Below are positions 5,022 through 7,981 of a stretch of DNA of 7,981 bases, in pieces. Under the pieces are notes generated by a model. It made no database searches. It worked only from the letters and a program-made list of their open reading frames with translations, and was not told the DNA's origin. The stretch comes from Actinomycetota bacterium (GTDB taxonomy: Bacteria; Actinomycetota; Acidimicrobiia; Acidimicrobiales; Ilumatobacteraceae). The stretch's first letter is position 1; every line of letters starts with the position of its first letter. The stretch lies in NCBI GenBank assembly GCA_010024485.1, contig RGGX01000054.1, positions 1 to 7,981 of the forward strand. Direction: 5' to 3'. A program made the translations under genes and the position numbers.

Positions 5022-6515
5022 ATGGCGATCCCCAAGGTCTGCGGTATCGAGACCGAGTACGGCATCTTCGTCCGAGGCGCCGAGAACGATCCGGTCGCGG
5101 CCTCATCGCTGTTGGTGAACGCCTACGCGGACCGGCTGGGAAGTCGCCCGGGCTGGGACTACGAGCACGAACGGCCGAGTTCCGACGCGCGGGATCCCGA
5201 CCTCCCCTCGCCGTTTGGGGTCGGCGACCCGGAACTCGAGTCCCGGCTGGTGAACACCGTCCTGCGGAACGGGGCGCGCTTCTACGTCGACCACGCCCAT
5301 CCGGAGTTGTCCACCCCGGAGGTGCGCGACGCGATCGACGCCGTCCGCTGGGACGCCGCCGGGGAGGAGGTCCTGCGGCGGTCGGTGGAACTGGCCTCGC
5401 GACACCTCCCCGACGGCGCGGAGATCGTGATCCACAAGAACAACTCCGACGGGAAGGGCAACTCCTACGGCTGCCACGAGAACTACCTGGTCGATCGTCA
5501 GGTCCCGTTCGGCCGCGTCGTCAACGGGGTCCTCGCCCACTTCGTCAGTCGACAGGTGGTGTGCGGTGCCGGCAAGGTCGGATCGGAGTTCCCGGGGCAG
5601 GAGCCGTCCGCCGTGCCCTTCCAGATTTCGCAGCGGGCCGATTTCTTCGAGGAGCAGGTGGGCCTCGAGACCACGATCCGACGTCCGATCGTCAACACCC
5701 GCGACGAACCGCACGCCGACCCGATGGTGTACCGCCGTCTCCACGTCATCTGCGGGGACGCGAACATGTCCCAGGTCTCCACCCTGGTGAAGGTGGGGTC
5801 GACGGCGATCATCCTCGCGATGATCGAGGACGGAGCCCTGGGCGACGAGTTGCTGCCGGCCAACCCGGTGACCGCGGTGCGTCAGATCAGCCACGACCCG
5901 ACCCTGAGGGCGACCATCCTCCTGGACGACGGCCGGCGCATGACCGGACTCGACATGCAGGAGGCCCTCCACGAGCAGGCGCTCCGCTGGTTCGATCGCT
6001 TCGGTCCCGAGTCGGTCGGGGCGGAGGCCGGAACGGAGAGCCTCCGTCGCTGGGGTGAGGTCATCGCATCGCTCCGATCCGACGATGGACGGGCGGCTGC
6101 GTGGGTGGACTGGGTCGCCAAGTCGAGGATCATCGACGCCTACGCGACCCGGCACGATGTCGCTCCCGGCTCGCCTCGCCTCCGCGCGATCGACCTGCAG
6201 TACCACGACCTGCGTCCGGAGCGCTGCCTGGCCGCCAGGGCCGGTCTGGAGGACGTGGTCCCGGCCGAGGCCGTGCTCCGGGCCGTCGACGAGCCGCCAT
6301 CGGACACGAGGGCCTTCTTTCGTGGTCGGTGCTTGGGCAAGTTCGCCGAGAGCGTGGTGGCCGCGAACTGGGACTCGATGGTCTTCGACCTCGGCCACGA
6401 TCCTCTGCGCCGAGTCCAGATGTCGGAACCGTTGCGCGGGACCGCTGACCTCGTCGCTAACGTGATCGACGAGAGTTCGACCGTCGGCGAACTCCTCGAA
6501 CGCCTCGGCGCGTGA
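5022..6515 (+). CDS. dop: Deamidase/depupylase Dop
   Basis: This 497-residue enzyme of the glutamine synthetase-like ligase fold converts the C-terminal Gln of Pup to Glu and also cleaves Pup from tagged proteins. GIETEYG at 8-14 carries Mg-ATP-binding Glu residues. The segment WDYEHERPSSDARD at about 45-58 is the Dop-specific insertion that the ligase PafA lacks. FYVDHAHPE has catalytic-type D90. KNNSDGKGNSYGCHENYL at 140-157, NTRDEPHAD at 226-234 and HVICGDANMS at 242-251 are family blocks. The length is typical. ATG 5022 was chosen over in-frame ATG 4950 because MAIPKVCGIETEYG is where homologues start; AGGGG at 5013-5017 is a modest ribosome-binding site overlapping the ATPase stop. PafA is not in the window; it often follows prcA. 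Confidence 0.95.
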   Translation: MAIPKVCGIETEYGIFVRGAENDPVAASSLLVNAYADRLGSRPGWDYEHERPSSDARDPDLPSPFGVGDPELESRLVNTVLRNGARFYVDHAHPELSTPEVRDAIDAVRWDAAGEEVLRRSVELASRHLPDGAEIVIHKNNSDGKGNSYGCHENYLVDRQVPFGRVVNGVLAHFVSRQVVCGAGKVGSEFPGQEPSAVPFQISQRADFFEEQVGLETTIRRPIVNTRDEPHADPMVYRRLHVICGDANMSQVSTLVKVGSTAIILAMIEDGALGDELLPANPVTAVRQISHDPTLRATILLDDGRRMTGLDMQEALHEQALRWFDRFGPESVGAEAGTESLRRWGEVIASLRSDDGRAAAWVDWVAKSRIIDAYATRHDVAPGSPRLRAIDLQYHDLRPERCLAARAGLEDVVPAEAVLRAVDEPPSDTRAFFRGRCLGKFAESVVAANWDSMVFDLGHDPLRRVQMSEPLRGTADLVANVIDESSTVGELLERLGA

Positions 6516-6516
6516 G

Positions 6517-6538
6517 CGTTCCCACACCGGCGGGAACG
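6517..6538 (+). other. Hairpin in the dop-pup gap
   Basis: CGTTCCC at 6517-6523 pairs perfectly with GGGAACG at 6532-6538 around an 8-base loop, just after the dop stop and 19 bases before the pup start. No T-run follows. It may be an mRNA processing or stability element that lets pup be expressed more than dop, or a leaky terminator; the role is inferred from position. Confidence 0.45.
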
Positions 6539-6557
6539 GAACCCAGGAGTCCATGAC

Positions 6558-6755
6558 ATGGCTGAGCGCACCCACCGCGAACCGCAGCGACGCGATGACG
6601 ATGTCTCCGACGCTGCGGCCCCCGCGGCACAGGACAGCAGCGAGGGGACTCGGCTGAAGGCCGAGCTCGACGACCTCCTCGACGAGATCGACGAGGTGCT
6701 CGAGACCAACGCCGAGGAGTTCGTCAAGTCCTATGTGCAAAAGGGTGGGCAGTGA
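6558..6755 (+). CDS. pup: Prokaryotic ubiquitin-like protein Pup
   Basis: This 65-residue, mostly disordered protein modifier is attached through its C-terminus to substrate lysines to mark them for the proteasome. The N-terminal 30 residues are polar and low in order. Residues about 33-52 (LKAELDDLLDEIDEVLETNA) form the helix-prone segment that pairs with the ATPase coiled coil. The end EEFVKSYVQKGGQ is nearly identical to mycobacterial Pup. It finishes in Gly-Gly-Gln, so Dop must deamidate it before ligation, which fits dop being the gene just upstream. ATG 6558 has AGGAG at 6545-6549, 8 bases upstream. It is followed at once by prcB. Confidence 0.97.
   Translation: MAERTHREPQRRDDDVSDAAAPAAQDSSEGTRLKAELDDLLDEIDEVLETNAEEFVKSYVQKGGQ
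6740..6749 (+). promoter_or_regulatory. Ribosome-binding site of prcB inside the Lys-Gly-Gly codons of pup
   Basis: The purine-rich run AAAGGGTGGG at 6740-6749 is part of the pup codons for Lys-Gly-Gly and ends 7 bases before GTG 6757. It is the only good Shine-Dalgarno-like sequence here and is the main reason for placing the prcB start at 6757. Confidence 0.55.
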
Positions 6756-6756
6756 C

Positions 6757-7545
6757 GTGGCCCTTCCCGTCTTCGATGCATCGGACGATCCCGGTACCGA
6801 CTTCTCGCGGCTCCTGAACCGCGCCGGGGTCTCCAACCCGGTCGTCTCGGGCCTCCGGCCGGAGGATGTCCCACACGCGACCACCTGCGTCGCGCTCCGG
6901 TACGACGGCGGTGTGGTGATGGGTGGCGATCGTCGGGCCACCTCGGGTCATCTCATCTCCCATCGCTCGATGGAGAAGGTGGTGCAGGCCGACTCGCACA
7001 GCGGGGTCGCCATCGCCGGGGCCGCGGGGCCCGCTGTCGAGATGATCAGGCTCTTCCAGGTGCAGCTCGAGTACTACGAGAAGGTGCAGGGGGCAGCCCT
7101 CAGCCTCGAGGGGAAGGCCAACCAGCTGTCCTCGCTGGTGCGGTCGAACCTCCCCGGGGCCATGCAGGGTCTCGGTGTCGTCCCGATCTTCGCCGGATAC
7201 GACCAGCGTCGCGAGACCGGCCGGCTGTGGGACTACGACGTGCTCGGAGGGCGTTACGAGGAGCGTGACCACGTCGCGACGGGATCGGGGAGTCTCCACG
7301 CCGCCACGGTCATGAAGATGGGCTTCCAGGCGCAGATGGGCCGCGAGGAGGCGGTTGCTCTCGTGTGCCGCTCGCTCTGGGAGGCCGCGGAGGCGGACTC
7401 AGCCACCGGTGGACCGGACATGGTCCGCGGCATCTTCCCGATCATCGCCGCGATCGACGCTGACGGCTGGGACCGCATCGACGACAGCGAGCTCGCCACC
7501 GTCTTCACCGGGATCATCGACACGGCGAGGGGGTCGAGCTCGTGA
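6757..7545 (+). CDS. prcB: 20S proteasome beta subunit PrcB (catalytic, with propeptide)
   Basis: This 262-residue precursor is the peptidase subunit of the 20S core. Residues 1-41 are a propeptide removed by self-cleavage before Thr42, leaving T1 of TTCVALRYDGGVVMGGDRR. In mature numbering T1, D17 and K33 are all present, and SATGGPDMVRGIFP near the C-terminus is typical. The residue before the catalytic Thr is Ala, where Gly is nearly universal. GTG 6757 was chosen for its spacing from AAAGGGTGGG in pup. ATG 6733 and GTG 6745 are in-frame alternatives that would overlap pup and lack a good ribosome-binding site. The stop overlaps the prcA start by 4 bases, ensuring balanced alpha and beta synthesis. 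Confidence 0.94.
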   Translation: MALPVFDASDDPGTDFSRLLNRAGVSNPVVSGLRPEDVPHATTCVALRYDGGVVMGGDRRATSGHLISHRSMEKVVQADSHSGVAIAGAAGPAVEMIRLFQVQLEYYEKVQGAALSLEGKANQLSSLVRSNLPGAMQGLGVVPIFAGYDQRRETGRLWDYDVLGGRYEERDHVATGSGSLHAATVMKMGFQAQMGREEAVALVCRSLWEAAEADSATGGPDMVRGIFPIIAAIDADGWDRIDDSELATVFTGIIDTARGSSS

Positions 7546-7981
7546 GCATGCCGTACTACGTCGCCCCCGAGCAGGCGATGAAAGACCGCGCGGACTTCGC
7601 GCGGAAGGGGATCGCCCGGGGGCGCGGCCTCGTCGCGCTCCGTCACTCCGGGGGTGTGGTCATCGTGGCGGAGAACGCCTCGCAGTCCCTCCGCAAGGTG
7701 AGCGAGATCTACGACCGCATCGCCTTCGCCGGAGTGGGCAAGTACAACGAGTTCGACCAGCTGCGGGTCGCTGGCATACGTCAGGCCGAACTCACCGGCT
7801 ACCAGTACTCCCGTGACGACGTCGACGCGCGGACGCTCGCCAACGACTACGCCCAGCTCCTCGGCAACTCGTTCACCCACGGTATGAAGCCGATGGAGGT
7901 GGAGATCCTCGTGGCAGAGGTCGGACTGACCGGTGAGGGCGACGATCAGATCTTCCACATCATGTACGACGGCACGGTGGT
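7542..7981 (+). CDS. prcA: 20S proteasome alpha subunit PrcA (partial, runs off the window)
   Basis: The first 146 complete codons of the alpha subunit are present, which forms the outer gated rings of the core and receives the ATPase tail. The start VSMPYYVAPEQAMKDRADFA matches the MSFPYFISPEQAM start of mycobacterial PrcA, so GTG 7542 (overlapping the prcB stop as GTGA) is preferred over ATG 7548. The N-terminal residues form the substrate gate. ARKGIARGRGLVAL, GGVVIVAENAS, KVSEIYDRIAFAGVGKYNEFDQLR and the later KPMEVEILVAEVG are conserved alpha-subunit blocks. No lesion is visible up to the edge; about 90 residues should remain downstream. Confidence 0.95.
   Translation, partial: MSMPYYVAPEQAMKDRADFARKGIARGRGLVALRHSGGVVIVAENASQSLRKVSEIYDRIAFAGVGKYNEFDQLRVAGIRQAELTGYQYSRDDVDARTLANDYAQLLGNSFTHGMKPMEVEILVAEVGLTGEGDDQIFHIMYDGTV

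Noticed and set aside
6733..6756. prcB start at ATG 6733 or GTG 6745
   Set aside because: Both lie inside the conserved pup C-terminus, have no suitably spaced ribosome-binding site, and add residues (MCKRVGSD) that merely echo pup codons.
6752..6780. An overlapping frame from GTG 6752 reading VTWPFPSS, like the MTWPLP start of mycobacterial PrcB
   Set aside because: This frame soon hits a stop (TGA near 6815), while the main frame from 6757 reads VALPVFDASDDPGTDF, a natural-looking propeptide continuous with PrcB. I treat the likeness as chance, though an old frameshift at the start of prcB cannot be fully excluded.
5103..6941. 612-codon open frame on the minus strand
   Set aside because: It is the mirror of dop, pup and the start of prcB, where G+C-rich third positions remove stops on the opposite strand. 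Its translation is low-complexity and matches nothing I know.
1..7981. Prophage, insertion sequence, CRISPR array or tRNA gene
   Set aside because: The holin-like protein is not accompanied by other phage genes, and I saw no transposase, regularly spaced repeat or tRNA-like cloverleaf; coding is nearly continuous.

Overview
The window is a high-G+C stretch whose codons strongly favour G or C at third positions. It carries the core of a bacterial Pup-proteasome locus: ARC/Mpa ATPase, Dop, Pup, PrcB and PrcA, all on the + strand. That gene order, with a TrmI-type tRNA methyltransferase beside it, points to an actinomycete (Actinomycetota). The TtuB/TtuA pair and the run of very small membrane proteins suggest a lineage outside the mycobacteria and Streptomyces, perhaps Acidimicrobiia. 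That class-level guess rests on recalled gene order and is weak.

Layout. 1-191: the end of an upstream gene, possibly a LON substrate-binding-domain protein. 256-1029: three short, tightly spaced genes for small membrane or basic proteins, the first resembling the holin-like family. 1026-2222: a ubiquitin-fold sulfur carrier ending in Gly-Gly (TtuB-like) directly followed by its tRNA thiolation enzyme TtuA. 2209-3021: TrmI (tRNA m1A58 methyltransferase), overlapping the end of ttuA. 3046-3291: a small ferredoxin on the minus strand, convergent with trmI and divergent from arc. 3292-3419: the divergent fdx/arc control region, which holds an 8-bp inverted repeat. 3420-5014: the proteasomal ATPase. 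5022-6515: dop. 6558-6755: pup. 6757-7545: prcB. 7542 to the window end: prcA, cut off by the window edge. No gap between genes exceeds about 130 bases.

How the genes work together. Pup ends in Gly-Gly-Gln, so Dop must deamidate it before a ligase (PafA, not in this window) can attach it to substrates; Dop also removes it again. The ATPase recognises Pup on tagged proteins and threads them into the PrcA/PrcB 20S core. The upstream half is a tRNA-modification module: TtuB carries sulfur, TtuA thiolates T54 of tRNA, and TrmI methylates A58 in the same T-loop.

The main anomaly is in the ATPase gene. It is normal up to residue 479. There about 85 bases, as judged against remembered homologues, seem to be missing at position ~4857, and the reading frame changes. 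The conserved C-terminal part, including the GQYL proteasome-docking tail, survives in another frame up to 5014. As written, the gene encodes a 508-residue protein without that tail. A sequencing or assembly fault and a real lesion cannot be told apart from this sequence alone. I did not find a wholly new system. The other points of interest are two ubiquitin-like carriers in one locus, Gly-Gly codons that double as ribosome-binding sites, an Ala in place of the usual Gly before the PrcB catalytic Thr, and the divergent operator-like repeat.
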